Source: Vreelandella titanicae BH1
GTDB taxonomy: Bacteria; Pseudomonadota; Gammaproteobacteria; Pseudomonadales; Halomonadaceae
Reading direction: 5' to 3'
Assembly: GCF_000336575.1 (NCBI RefSeq)
Contig: NZ_AOPO01000003.1
Coordinates: 62,001 to 126,000, forward strand
DNA length: 64,000 bases
A program made the position numbers and the translations under genes. Below are positions 8,482 to 17,369 of this stretch, piece after piece. The notes under the pieces are model-generated. The model saw nothing but the letters and a program-made list of their open reading frames with translations. It was not told where the DNA came from and ran no database searches. Position 1 is the first letter of the stretch; each line of letters opens with the position of its first letter.

Positions 8482-8560
8482 GCGCGTTAAAACAGATGTA
8501 TGATAGGCGGCGTAAATAATCATGTTTCACATTAGCCGTCTTCCTGCCTTTTTAACGCGC
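8482..8560. repeat. inverted repeat in the leader of the hydrolase gene
   Basis: GCGCGTTAAAA (8482-8492) and TTTTAACGCGC (8550-8560) are perfect inverted 11-mers separated by 57 bp, ending 10 bp before the hydrolase ATG. The ATG has no clear Shine-Dalgarno. The structure could influence transcription or translation; no protein binding site is recognised. Confidence 0.5.
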
Positions 8561-8570
8561 GAGCCTTGCC

Positions 8571-9398
8571 ATGCCTGCTAATGCTGCCCAACGTCCCCGT
8601 TTAGTGTTTGCCCATGCCAATGGTTTTCCGGGCTTAAGCTATCGCAGCCTGCTGAACCCACTGGCAGAGACCTTTGATCTGCACCCTCTGGATCGCCTGG
8701 GTCACCACCCTGACTACCCCGTTAATCATAACTGGGGCAACTTGGTGGATGAGCTGCTGAGCTACCTACCCGAGACGGATACGCCGCTTCTGGGCGTGGG
8801 GCACTCTTTGGGTGGCACGCTAATGGCCATGGCCGCGGATAAGCAGCCCGAGCGCTTCTGCGGGGTGATTATGCTTGATCCCCCTTTGATGCTGGGGAAG
8901 GACGCCTGGGCAATGAAAGCCGCCAAGCGGTTTGGCTTTGTGGATCGAGTTACCCCTGCTGGAAAAACCTTGGGTCGGCGCACCGTGTGGCCGAGTCGCG
9001 AAGCGATGGCAAGCTCGCTGGGTCGCCGGGGGCTGTTTCGTCGCTTTACCCCAGAGGCGCTCAACGACTACATTGAAGCAGGGACGCGCTTGCTAAACGA
9101 TGGCAGTGCAGAACTGACCTTTGATCCTGGTATTGAGGTGGAAATTTTCCGCCACCTGCCGGATCACCTATCGCGCCTGCCGCAGCGTTTGGGCGTACCG
9201 TTAGAACTGGTGGCGGGCAAAGAGTCCCACCTATTGACCGCTTCACGTATAAAACGCTTGAAGCGTAGAGGGCTATCGGTGAGTGAAGTCCCCGGTACGC
9301 ATATGTTCCCGATGGAGCATCCGGACGAGACCCGTGCCGCTATTTTGGCTGCCTGGCAGCGTTTATCCAGCGTCCGTCAGCCCCAAAACACAGCGTAA
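8571..9398 (+). CDS. alpha/beta-fold hydrolase
   Basis: A 275-residue soluble alpha/beta hydrolase. The oxyanion segment FAHANGFPGLSY appears near residue 13, the nucleophile elbow GVGHSLGG has Ser 79, and the likely catalytic His is in the late GTHMFPMEHP segment. The acid residue is not obvious. The substrate (ester, thioester or lactone) cannot be predicted. The gene is followed after 9 bp by the small YkoF-like gene, with AAGGAGG in the gap, so the two form one transcription unit. No signal peptide is seen, so a cytoplasmic location is expected. Confidence 0.88.
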   Translation: MPANAAQRPRLVFAHANGFPGLSYRSLLNPLAETFDLHPLDRLGHHPDYPVNHNWGNLVDELLSYLPETDTPLLGVGHSLGGTLMAMAADKQPERFCGVIMLDPPLMLGKDAWAMKAAKRFGFVDRVTPAGKTLGRRTVWPSREAMASSLGRRGLFRRFTPEALNDYIEAGTRLLNDGSAELTFDPGIEVEIFRHLPDHLSRLPQRLGVPLELVAGKESHLLTASRIKRLKRRGLSVSEVPGTHMFPMEHPDETRAAILAAWQRLSSVRQPQNTA

Positions 9399-9407
9399 GG
9401 AGGCGTT

Positions 9408-9656
9408 ATGTATCTTTCCGTACAGCTTAGCTATTACCCGTTGGCCGATGACTTCAAGCCGGTGGTCAAAGAGGTGGTGAAACGCCTTGAGGCGACAGGA
9501 TTGGAAGTACACCCGAATCGCATGAGCACCCAGGTATTTGGCGAGTTCGATGCTGTGATGGCAGCGCTAACTGAGGTGATGAAGTGGTCGTTTGAGACCC
9601 ATGGCAAAGCGGTCTTTACGGCTAATTTCCTCGAAGGCGATCGTCGGCCACGCTAA
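9408..9656 (+). CDS. YkoF/MTH1187-like small protein
   Basis: An 82-residue protein beginning LSVQLSYYPLADDF. The pattern of two beta-alpha-beta halves matches the single-domain YkoF/thiamine-binding-like superfamily, members of which bind thiamine or hydroxymethylpyrimidine in some bacteria. A strong AAGGAGG ribosome binding site lies 6-7 bases upstream. It is coupled to the hydrolase gene, but no thiamine genes or TPP riboswitch are nearby, so thiamine binding is only a family-level suggestion. Confidence 0.7.
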   Translation: MYLSVQLSYYPLADDFKPVVKEVVKRLEATGLEVHPNRMSTQVFGEFDAVMAALTEVMKWSFETHGKAVFTANFLEGDRRPR

Positions 9657-9672
9657 TCACGCAGCATAGGCA

Positions 9673-9693
9673 ACGCCGTCCACTGGGCGGCGT
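9673..9693 (+). terminator. hairpin after the YkoF-like gene
   Basis: ACGCCGTCC and GGGCGGCGT form a 9-bp stem with one G-U pair and a 3-base loop, 16 bp after the stop codon. It is followed only by a weak T-rich stretch, so it is a possible rather than certain intrinsic terminator. Confidence 0.45.
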
Positions 9694-9790
9694 GTCGTTG
9701 TCTGGTCCGTTCGCGTCGCTATGGGACATAAATGGTTCCCAAATGACTGTAGTTTAATCCCTATACCAATCAAAAATAGGGGTTAAAAGA

Positions 9791-10810
9791 ATGTTCCATC
9801 CTGCTGATTTAAATAACAAATTCCCTCATTCAGGTAAAAAACTTTCGATAGCGCTAGGGGCACTACTCGTCAGTGGCTATGCGCATTCCCAGTCGGTCAG
9901 TATGGACTTCTCCAATGAGTATAATGCGTCCTCCATTCATGCTCAGGGCGATGCCTATTTTATTGATAAGCTTGCCGAATTAACCGATGGCGAAATTGAT
10001 ATCACGCTGCATACGGGTGGCTCGCTCGGCTTTAATTCCGGCGATCATTTTTATGGCGTGGCCGATGGCGCCGTCGAGATAGCTGATACCCTCTCGGGCA
10101 CCATGAGCGGCATCAATTCGCTATTTCTACTCTCTTCGCTCCCCTTTATTGTCGACGACGTTGCCGATGCGCGGCGACTTTATGACATAGCGAAACCCTA
10201 TTACGAAGAGGTGTTCGCCGATAATAACCAGGTGCTGCTGTATGCCTCGCCCTGGCCGCCGAGCGGTATCTGGTCGGAAGACGAGGTCGCGAGCCAGGAC
10301 GATCTTGAGAGCCTGAAGATTCGCACCTTTGACCGTAACGGTACCGAGACATTTAGAAATGTAGGTGCCTCGCCGGTCAGCCTGTCCTGGGCCGATGTGG
10401 TACCCCAACTGGCCACCGGCGGTATCGAGGCGGTGTTAACGTCCGCCGAAGCGGGGGCCAATGCCAGCTTTTGGGAGCACCAGAATTACTTTGCCGGGGT
10501 TCAGTACGCCATTCCCCTTAACATGGTGCACATGAATCGCGATGCGTTCGAATCGCTTACCGACGCTCAACAGGATGCGGTCATGGAAGCGGCCAGCCTG
10601 ACTGACCAACACAACTGGGAAGCGGTTGAAACGCGTACCGAAGAAAACTACCAGACGCTTAGTGAGCACGACGTCGTGATCAGTGATCCCGTCTCGGACG
10701 AGTTGCTAACGCCTCTCAAGGAAGCCGCCAGTGGCGTGGTCGAGAGCTGGCTGGAGAATACTGGTGATGACGGCGAGTCGATCTTGAGCGAGTTCCGAGG
10801 CGCCGAATGA
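9791..10810 (+). CDS. TRAP transporter substrate-binding protein (DctP type)
   Basis: A 339-residue periplasmic receptor of a TRAP transporter. A signal peptide runs to about residue 34 (hydrophobic IALGALLVSGYAHS). The mature part has the DctP fold, with PWPPSGIWSEDE and the motif LKIRTFDRNGTETFRNVGASP, where the Arg (KIR) is the conserved carboxylate-binding residue of the family. The next block is WADVVPQLATGGIEAVLTSAE. The gene heads a dctPQM operon, overlapping the small permease by ATGA. The substrate is presumably an organic acid, but the exact one is not deducible. Confidence 0.92.
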   Translation: MFHPADLNNKFPHSGKKLSIALGALLVSGYAHSQSVSMDFSNEYNASSIHAQGDAYFIDKLAELTDGEIDITLHTGGSLGFNSGDHFYGVADGAVEIADTLSGTMSGINSLFLLSSLPFIVDDVADARRLYDIAKPYYEEVFADNNQVLLYASPWPPSGIWSEDEVASQDDLESLKIRTFDRNGTETFRNVGASPVSLSWADVVPQLATGGIEAVLTSAEAGANASFWEHQNYFAGVQYAIPLNMVHMNRDAFESLTDAQQDAVMEAASLTDQHNWEAVETRTEENYQTLSEHDVVISDPVSDELLTPLKEAASGVVESWLENTGDDGESILSEFRGAE

Positions 10811-11319
10811 GGGCGCTCAATGTCATTGAGCGTATCTCTAAGCTGCTCAATCGGGTCGGTGCTGTCATTGCCGTGCTGCTCATTATTTATATGCTCGGCC
10901 ATATCCTGTTAGAGATAGCGCTGAGGCTGTTTGGCCACTCGACGTTTATCCTCGATGAGTATATCGGCTATGCAGTGGCTACGATGTCCTTTTTAGGCCT
11001 GCCTTATGTGCTGGAGAAGGGCGGGCTGATCCGTGTCTCTCTGCTTCTGGAACGCTTTCCTGAAACCATGCGCTGGCCGCTGGAGCTATTCAGCAGCTTG
11101 GTAACGGCAGGTTGCTTTGTGTGGCTCTCGACCTTCTGGTTTCAGAATGTTCTGCGTAGCTACAGCCGCGACACCGTCAGTGAAACCATGGCAGAGACGC
11201 CTATTTGGCTGCCGGAGAGCGCCATCCTCGTGGGCATGTGGTTAATTTCCATCACGCTGTTAGTCAGAGCCCTAAAAATAATGGCTCTGCGTTCAGGCTA
11301 CTCGTCTAGCGTCAATTGA
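10807..11319 (+). CDS. TRAP transporter small permease (DctQ type)
   Basis: A 170-residue integral membrane protein with four predicted hydrophobic helices (about residues 15-35, 48-68, 88-108 and 132-152). This is the usual layout of the DctQ subunit, which supports the large permease and receptor docking. It contains the conserved LDEYIGYAVATMSFLGLPY segment. Its ATG overlaps the stop of the receptor gene (ATGA), showing translational coupling. The large permease follows after 25 bp. Confidence 0.9.
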   Translation: MRALNVIERISKLLNRVGAVIAVLLIIYMLGHILLEIALRLFGHSTFILDEYIGYAVATMSFLGLPYVLEKGGLIRVSLLLERFPETMRWPLELFSSLVTAGCFVWLSTFWFQNVLRSYSRDTVSETMAETPIWLPESAILVGMWLISITLLVRALKIMALRSGYSSSVN

Positions 11320-11344
11320 AGCAGCGACTAATAGGAAAGGCGTT

Positions 11345-12649
11345 ATGGATATTTTTTGGTCGGCCGTCGGGGTCGGCGTACTGCTGTTGTTCTTTTTGTC
11401 GATGGGCACCTGGATTTTTGCATCCATGCTGGCCGTGTCCATTGGCTCGCTTTGGCTGTTTGGCGACTTCGGTGCTGATCGTATCGGTCTGATTTTTTCG
11501 CGAATTCTCTATCGTGCCAGTAATAGCTGGGAGTTATCGGCTATCCCGCTGTTTATATTGATGGGCGAGCTGATTTTTCGCTCCAATATTTCCGAGCGGC
11601 TTTTCAAAGGGCTGGTGCCGATCACCCGCCATTTGCCGGGCGGTATTCTCCACACCAATGTGCTTGGCTGTACGCTGTTTGCGGCGGTGAGCGGCTCCAG
11701 CGCGGCGACGACCGCGACGATTGGCAAAATCACCACCCAGGAGCTGAAAACGAGGGGGTACGATCGTAACCTATCGATCGGTTCGCTGGCGGGCGCCGGT
11801 AGCCTGGGGCTGTTGATTCCGCCTTCGATCGTGATGATCGTCTATGGCGTTCAGGCGGAAGTCTCTATTAGCCAGCTGTTCATGGCGGGGGTAGTGCCGG
11901 GCCTGTTAATTGCGCTGCTGTATAGCGTGTATATCGGCGCGAGGACCTATTTGTCGCCGTCGTTGGCACCCAAACAGGCGGCGACTGACCAGAGCGTAGG
12001 GCAATCCATTCTGCTTCTGCTGCCCGTGCTGGTGTTGATCAGCATCGTGATTGGCTCTATCTATAGCGGTATTGCCACGCCCTCGGAGGCGGCGGCGGTG
12101 GGCGTGGCCGCAACGCTGGTGCTGCTTGGCGTCGAGCGCCAGCTTTCGGCGCGGCTGTTTATTGAGGCGTTCAGAGGCACGTTAATCACCAGTATCATGG
12201 TGTGCAGCCTGTTGATTACCGCCACGTTGCTCTCCACGGCGATGGGCTACCTGCACCTGCCCCGGGAGCTTGCGGAGTGGATCGCCGCGCAAAACTTTAC
12301 CCCGATGTCGTTGTTGCTGGCGCTGGCGGTTTTCTATGTGGTGCTGGGGCTTTTCCTGGACGGTATTTCGATCACCGTGATGAGCCTGCCGATTACGCTG
12401 CCGATCGTACTGCTGGCGGGGTTCGATCCCATCTGGTTTGGCATCTTCCTGATCATCATGATCGAGCTTGGCCAGATAACGCCGCCGGTCGGATTCAACC
12501 TGTTTGTGCTGCAAAGCCTGACAGGGGAAAGCATCAGCCGGGTGGCCCTGGCAGCGCTACCTTTCTTCCTGCTGATGTGCGTGGCGGCCTTGATCATCAG
12601 CTTATGGCCGGATATTGCCTTGTGGCTGCCTCGCTTTATGGCGGAATAA
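11345..12649 (+). CDS. TRAP transporter large permease (DctM type)
   Basis: A 434-residue permease with about 12 hydrophobic helices that forms the transport path. It shows the family signatures AVSGSSAATTATIG, GSLGLLIPPSIVMIVYG, YSGIATPSEAAA and ITPPVGFNLFVLQ. AGGAAAGG lies upstream of the ATG. It completes a dctPQM set with the two preceding genes. It is a distinct sequence from the truncated DctM at the start of the window, so the organism has at least two such systems here plus a TAXI system. Confidence 0.95.
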   Translation: MDIFWSAVGVGVLLLFFLSMGTWIFASMLAVSIGSLWLFGDFGADRIGLIFSRILYRASNSWELSAIPLFILMGELIFRSNISERLFKGLVPITRHLPGGILHTNVLGCTLFAAVSGSSAATTATIGKITTQELKTRGYDRNLSIGSLAGAGSLGLLIPPSIVMIVYGVQAEVSISQLFMAGVVPGLLIALLYSVYIGARTYLSPSLAPKQAATDQSVGQSILLLLPVLVLISIVIGSIYSGIATPSEAAAVGVAATLVLLGVERQLSARLFIEAFRGTLITSIMVCSLLITATLLSTAMGYLHLPRELAEWIAAQNFTPMSLLLALAVFYVVLGLFLDGISITVMSLPITLPIVLLAGFDPIWFGIFLIIMIELGQITPPVGFNLFVLQSLTGESISRVALAALPFFLLMCVAALIISLWPDIALWLPRFMAE

Positions 12650-12673
12650 GCAGGTTAGGTATCCACACAAGTA

Positions 12674-12704
12674 AAACCGCCGCCCCAAATTTGGGCGGCG
12701 GTTT
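12674..12704. terminator. bidirectional intrinsic terminator
   Basis: AAACCGCCGCCC and GGGCGGCGGTTT are perfect 12-bp arms around a CAAATTT loop. The element sits between the convergent dctM-type permease gene and the aminotransferase gene, with A and T ends on both strands, so it can serve both. Confidence 0.85.
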
Positions 12705-12727
12705 GGTTCTTGCTGACTAACGCTTAA

Positions 12728-14005
12728 TTACACCAGCGAATCCAGGCAGGACTCAATAATATCCAGGCCTTCATTGAGCACGTCATCTTGAATGGTGACG
12801 GGCATCAGGAAGCGGATGGTGTTGCCGTACATGCCGCAGGAAAGAAGGATCAAACCCTCTTCGCGGGCTTTCTTGCATAGCGCGGCCGCTAGTTCTGGGT
12901 TAGGCGTATGGTCGGCTTTGTTCGACACCAGTTCAAAGGCAGCCATCGCGCCCATGTTGCGCACGTGGTCGATGCAATCAAACTTATCTGCCCACACGTT
13001 GAAGCGCTTGGCCAGCTTGTCGCCCAGGGCCTGGCTCTTCTCCAGAATGTTCTCTTCTTCAAACACTTCCATGACCGCTAGCGCCGCCGCACAGGCAGTG
13101 GGGCTGCCGGTGTAGGTGCCGCCCAGCGAGTTAGGGCCTGAAGCGTCCATCACTTTGTCGGTGCCTACGATGGCGGAAATCGGCATACCGTCGGCCATAC
13201 TCTTGGCCATGGTCATAATGTCCGGCTCAACGCCGCTATGCTCAATGGCAAACATTTTGCCGGTACGGCCAAAGCCTGACTGCACTTCATCGACTATCAT
13301 CAGCATGCCGTGCTCATCGCAGATTTCGCGAACCTTGGTCAGGAAGCTGGTAGAGGCCGGGTAGAAACCGCCTTCGCCAAGCACCGGTTCGAGCACGATG
13401 GCCGCGGTATCTTTGGGGTTGGCATCGGTTTTCAGCGTCATTTTCAGGCCGCGAATGGCTTCGTCTTCGCTAACGCCGTGGTAAGGCACCGGGTAGGGCG
13501 CACGGAAAACGGTGCCCGGCATGGGGCCGAAGTCGCTCTGGTAAGGCGCCACCTTGCCGTTCATGGCCATGGTGAAGAAGGTACGGCCGTGGTAGCCGCC
13601 ATCGAAGCAGATAACGTTAGAACGACCAGTGGCGGCGCGGGCGATCTTGACCGCATTTTCCAGCGCTTCCGCACCCGAGTTGGCCAGCATGACTTTGGCA
13701 TGGCCACGAACGGGCACGATGTGACTGAGTTTTTCCGCGACTTTCACGTAGCCTTCATAAGGCATGACCGTTTGGCAGGTATGCATCAGCTTATCGAGCT
13801 GGGCTTTTACCGCTGCGACCACTTTGGGGTGACGGTGACCTACGTTGAGTACGCCAATGCCGCCTGCGAAGTCGATAAAGCGGTTGCCGTCCGCGTCCCA
13901 GATTTCAGCGTTTTCAGCGTGGTCGGCGAACGCCGTTGCGGGGCTTGCAGCGCCAGCAGCGACGTATTTATGTTTTAGCTCGTTTAGTTCGGCATTGCTG
14001 CTCAT
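12728..14005 (-). CDS. gabT: 4-aminobutyrate (or 5-aminovalerate) aminotransferase
   Basis: A 425-residue class III PLP-dependent transaminase that moves the amino group of GABA or 5-aminovalerate to 2-oxoglutarate. Landmarks are LANSGAEALENAVKIARAATGR, FDGGYHGRT, VDEVQSGFGRTG (Asp 239 contacts the PLP nitrogen) and TMAKSMADGMP with PLP Lys 268. Length is standard. No gabD lies alongside. A glutaryl-CoA dehydrogenase and CoA-transferase lie 3-5 kb away, so a DavT role in the lysine/5-aminovalerate to glutarate route is as plausible as GABA use. Confidence 0.9.
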   Translation of the reverse strand: MSSNAELNELKHKYVAAGAASPATAFADHAENAEIWDADGNRFIDFAGGIGVLNVGHRHPKVVAAVKAQLDKLMHTCQTVMPYEGYVKVAEKLSHIVPVRGHAKVMLANSGAEALENAVKIARAATGRSNVICFDGGYHGRTFFTMAMNGKVAPYQSDFGPMPGTVFRAPYPVPYHGVSEDEAIRGLKMTLKTDANPKDTAAIVLEPVLGEGGFYPASTSFLTKVREICDEHGMLMIVDEVQSGFGRTGKMFAIEHSGVEPDIMTMAKSMADGMPISAIVGTDKVMDASGPNSLGGTYTGSPTACAAALAVMEVFEEENILEKSQALGDKLAKRFNVWADKFDCIDHVRNMGAMAAFELVSNKADHTPNPELAAALCKKAREEGLILLSCGMYGNTIRFLMPVTIQDDVLNEGLDIIESCLDSLV

Positions 14006-14099
14006 GGCTTACTTCCTAATTGATGAGGATTGATCTTTTAGCATAGTGCTTAATAGGGGTGCCTGATAGGGGCCTGATTGTGAAGTTTAAAAGCGTTGC

Positions 14100-15038
14100 C
14101 TACATGGATGACGAGGCAATGACAACACGGTTGCGCCCCGTCTGTTTAGCTTGGTACATAGCTTTATCAGCACGATCAAGTAGCCGTTTGCCCGAGGCTT
14201 CAACGTAGCTGGCAATCCCCGATGAGAGCGTCATCGTTAATTGGTGCTTAGTAAACGTTTGTTGCGCGACGCTTTCACGAATGCGTTCCATGCCTTGGTA
14301 GGCTTCTTCAGAATTTACGCCTGGCATAATGATTAAAAACTCTTCACCGCCCAATCGTATGTGCAAATCGGTATCGCGCAGTACAGCACTCACTAAGGAG
14401 GTGATCTGTTGTAAAACGCTATCGCCCGCGCTGTGCCCATAGGTATCGTTGATCGCTTTGAAGTCATCCAGGTCATAGATCGCGATGCTGAAAGGTGTTC
14501 CATACCGCTCGCAGCGCTTGATCTCTTCATCCAGGCGCTGCAAACCGGCACGACGGTTGAGCAGCTCCGTTAGCTCATCGTGGTGAGCCAAATGATCCAA
14601 GCGCTCATTAGCCTGCTTGAGCCGCTCTTCTAGCTGTTTGCGCTGGGTAATGTCGATTATAAAAGTGACTTTACGCGGTTCGCCGTCGTCAGCCTCAATA
14701 CGCGCAGCTTCGGCGATGATGGTGCGTCTTCCGCCGTTTTTGAGAACCACATCCCACTCTTGGCGCAGCTCTTGATCCTCGTTGCCCTGCATAAACTCAG
14801 CATGCAGCGCTGATAAAATCGCATGGTTCTCTTCGGGCACTACGTGGGTAAGGTGCTGGCCTAAAAGCTCTTCCTGCCGGTAGCCATAAAATTCACAGTA
14901 AGCTGGATTGACCATTTCAAAGTGACCCGAAGGGGTTGTAATACAGATTCCAATCGGTGCCGCTTTGATGACGTTTTCGGTGTTGCGCTTGGAGCGGTTA
15001 AAAAGCTGGTAAAGCTGATCAGGACTAATATCTTGCAT
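14100..15038 (-). CDS. PAS-GGDEF diguanylate cyclase
   Basis: A 312-residue cytoplasmic protein that should make c-di-GMP from two GTP. A PAS domain (about 20-135) begins AAPIGICITTPSGHFEMVNP and ends DITQRKQ. A short coiled linker leads to the GGDEF domain (150-310). The active site is GGEEF at 230-234, a functional variant, with an inhibitory I-site RDTD at 221-224, so product feedback is expected. The start codon overlaps the upstream EAL gene by 14 bp and its AGGAGCG ribosome binding site lies inside that gene, so the opposing enzymes are co-translated. Confidence 0.92.
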   Translation of the reverse strand: MQDISPDQLYQLFNRSKRNTENVIKAAPIGICITTPSGHFEMVNPAYCEFYGYRQEELLGQHLTHVVPEENHAILSALHAEFMQGNEDQELRQEWDVVLKNGGRRTIIAEAARIEADDGEPRKVTFIIDITQRKQLEERLKQANERLDHLAHHDELTELLNRRAGLQRLDEEIKRCERYGTPFSIAIYDLDDFKAINDTYGHSAGDSVLQQITSLVSAVLRDTDLHIRLGGEEFLIIMPGVNSEEAYQGMERIRESVAQQTFTKHQLTMTLSSGIASYVEASGKRLLDRADKAMYQAKQTGRNRVVIASSSM

Positions 15039-15834
15039 CCATCGCTCCTAACTTGTCATGCGCTTCACTTTTTAACCCAGCGAGCAGGGGAGTAATGTCC
15101 TGGCCCAGCGAGTTGATGGAAGGCTTCGCAAAGTAGAAACCCTGCTGCTGGACAATGCCAGCCCGTGCTAGCCATAAGGCTTCGGCACGAGTCTCGACAC
15201 CTTCGGCGATAAGAGTCATATCGAGCTCTTGGGCGAGCAGGATGATCGCGTTTAACAGTGCTTGGCGGCGAAGATCCTTATCGCAGTTCATCACCAGCTC
15301 ACGATCGATTTTAAGTTTATCGGGGGTTAAGTCAGTGAGCAGGTCAAGGTTGGCGTAACCATTGCCAAAGTCGTCAAGCGCCGTCTTAAAGCCCATGGAG
15401 CGGTAGGCATTAATAATATTGCACAGGTGTTGCCGGTCGCGGACGCGCTCGGTTTCGGTGATTTCAAAAATAAGCCGATGGGTAGGCCAACCCACCCGTT
15501 TTGATACCGCTAACGTTGCCTGGATGCAGGCTTCGGGCTCATAAACGGCGTTGGGCAGAAAGTTGATCGAAAGGTCGGTTTGCATATCCAGTGCGCTGGC
15601 CATTTCGATTGCTTTTACCCGGCAGGCCTGATCAAAACGGTAGAGGAGCTCATCAGTCACTTGCGAAATGACGCTCCAAGCGGATTCACCGCACGGCCCA
15701 CGAACCAGTGCTTCATAGGTGACGATTTGGGCCAGCGATAGATCCACGATTGGCTGAAAGGCCATGGTGAACTCAAAGGGCAAGTCGCCTTCACAGCGTT
15801 TGCAACTGCCATTGACGCGTGCGCACTGGCTCAT
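15025..15834 (-). CDS. stand-alone EAL-domain c-di-GMP phosphodiesterase
   Basis: A 269-residue protein consisting almost only of an EAL domain, expected to hydrolyse c-di-GMP to pGpG. Active-site residues are visible: E41 of YEAL, N91, E124 (FEITE), D154/D155 (DDFGNGYANL), K175 (KIDR) and E211 (AEGVE). A CxxC pair near the N terminus (Cys 11 and 14) could bind metal or sense redox. The start at 15834 is chosen for its AGGAGC site; the open frame extends 15 codons further. It is the first gene of a two-gene operon with the PAS-GGDEF cyclase. Confidence 0.9.
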   Translation of the reverse strand: MSQCARVNGSCKRCEGDLPFEFTMAFQPIVDLSLAQIVTYEALVRGPCGESAWSVISQVTDELLYRFDQACRVKAIEMASALDMQTDLSINFLPNAVYEPEACIQATLAVSKRVGWPTHRLIFEITETERVRDRQHLCNIINAYRSMGFKTALDDFGNGYANLDLLTDLTPDKLKIDRELVMNCDKDLRRQALLNAIILLAQELDMTLIAEGVETRAEALWLARAGIVQQQGFYFAKPSINSLGQDITPLLAGLKSEAHDKLGAMDARY

Positions 15835-16040
15835 AGCTGCTCCTGAGGGATGGGTGTTGGATGGCGCTGTTAATGCCATAACATTAGATAGATTAATGCC
15901 TATAGCCTATGTTGAAGCATTCAACGCTCTTAACTTTAGGTCTTAATATACTTTTTGTATAGCTTTTGTACAATAATGGATTGCGAAGCATTAGCCAGGT
16001 GCCTGCTTCTTAGCTTGCAATATTGGTCGCTTCTTTTGGC

Positions 16041-16067
16041 TTAAAAAAAGGCGCCAAGTAGGCGCCT
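16041..16067 (-). terminator. intrinsic terminator of the CoA-transferase gene
   Basis: On the minus strand AGGCGCC, a 5-base loop and GGCGCCT are followed by a run of seven T. It lies 45 bp past the stop of the CaiB-type gene. Confidence 0.85.
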
Positions 16068-16112
16068 ATAAGAGGGAAGTGCATAAATCGAGTGCATAAA
16101 CCATTAGTGCTA

Positions 16113-17327
16113 TTAAATGATGCCTGCTGCGCGAAGCGCAGTGCGCTGCTCCAAGCTAATACCAAGTTCTTCCAGCACGCTTTCCGTATGTTGGCCTAAG
16201 TGAGGCGGCGCCGTAGTGGCGCTCATTTGGGCACCGTTAAAACGGATAGGGTTAGCGACCAGATCCACCTGGCCTGCTTGGTCGTGGGGCAGGGTTTGCT
16301 TAAGCCCGCGGGCTTTCACATGGGGGTCGTCGAACACCCGATCCAGCGTATTGATCGGCCCGCAGGGAACGCCTACGGCTTCAAAAGCGGCTAGCCATTC
16401 ATCAGTGCTGCGCTGGGCCAACGCCGCTTCCAGCTGCGGAACGAGCAGAGCACGATTGTTTACCCTGGCGCCATTGGTGGCAAAGCGTGGATCTTCCGCC
16501 AAAGCCGGTAGCGAAAGCACCGCGCAAAAACGCTTGAACTGCTCGTCGTTGCCGACAGCCATAATCATATGGCCATCCTGGGTGGCAAACGCCTGATAAG
16601 GCACGATGTTGGGGTGAGCGTTACCCAATCGCTGGGGCACATTGCCGGAGGTGAGGTAATTGAGTGCCTGATTGGCGAGTACGCCTACCTGCACATCCAT
16701 TAATGCCATATCGATATGGCAACCCTCGCTGCTATCACGGCGCTGATAAAGCGCCGCTAAAATTGCATTAGCGGCATATAACCCGGTGAATATATCGGTA
16801 AAGGCGACGCCACTTTTTACCGGGCCACCGCCGGGTTCACTGTCGGGCTTGCCAGTTAGGCTCATGATCCCGCCCATGGCTTGGATCATAAAGTCATAAC
16901 CGGCGCGGTGAGCGTAAGGGCTCTCCTGGCCGAAACCGGTAATCGAACAGTAGATCAACCTAGGGTTGAGCGCCTTTAAGCTGGCGTAATCCAGCCCGTA
17001 GCGTTTCAGGCCGCCAACTTTAAAGTTCTCTATCAGCACGTCAGAGTTAGCGACTAGCTGCTTGATCACTGCCTGGCCTTCGGGCTTGGCCATATCGACG
17101 GTCAGCGAGCGTTTACCTCGGTTAGCGCACAGGTAGTACGCCGACTCTTCGCTGCCCGCCAGCCAAGGAGGGCCCCAGTGGCGGGTGTCATCGCCGCTAC
17201 CGGGGCGCTCTACCTTAATCACATCTGCCCCCATATCCGCGAGCATTTGTCCGCACCACGGCCCGGCCAGTACGCGGGAAATATCGAGTACTTTTATACC
17301 GGCCAGTGGTTTGGTTAGCTCGTTCAT
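16113..17327 (-). CDS. CaiB/BaiF family CoA-transferase, probably glutarate-type
   Basis: A 404-residue class III CoA-transferase that moves CoA between acyl-CoA and a free acid. It opens LAGIKVLDISRVLAGPWCGQMLADMGADVIKVE, typical of the family. It contains FTDIFTGLYAANAI, where D178 is the likely catalytic Asp that forms the acyl-anhydride intermediate. The ATG at 17327 has ACGGAG upstream; eight more codons are open but unlikely. It lies 42 bp downstream of the glutaryl-CoA dehydrogenase gene in the same direction. This is the arrangement of succinyl-CoA:glutarate CoA-transferase (SUGCT-like) with GcdH, so glutarate is the favoured acid. Confidence 0.86.
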   Translation of the reverse strand: MNELTKPLAGIKVLDISRVLAGPWCGQMLADMGADVIKVERPGSGDDTRHWGPPWLAGSEESAYYLCANRGKRSLTVDMAKPEGQAVIKQLVANSDVLIENFKVGGLKRYGLDYASLKALNPRLIYCSITGFGQESPYAHRAGYDFMIQAMGGIMSLTGKPDSEPGGGPVKSGVAFTDIFTGLYAANAILAALYQRRDSSEGCHIDMALMDVQVGVLANQALNYLTSGNVPQRLGNAHPNIVPYQAFATQDGHMIMAVGNDEQFKRFCAVLSLPALAEDPRFATNGARVNNRALLVPQLEAALAQRSTDEWLAAFEAVGVPCGPINTLDRVFDDPHVKARGLKQTLPHDQAGQVDLVANPIRFNGAQMSATTAPPHLGQHTESVLEELGISLEQRTALRAAGII

Positions 17328-17369
17328 AGAGGCTCCGTTAATAAGTGACAAGTGATCAAGGTGCGGTGA

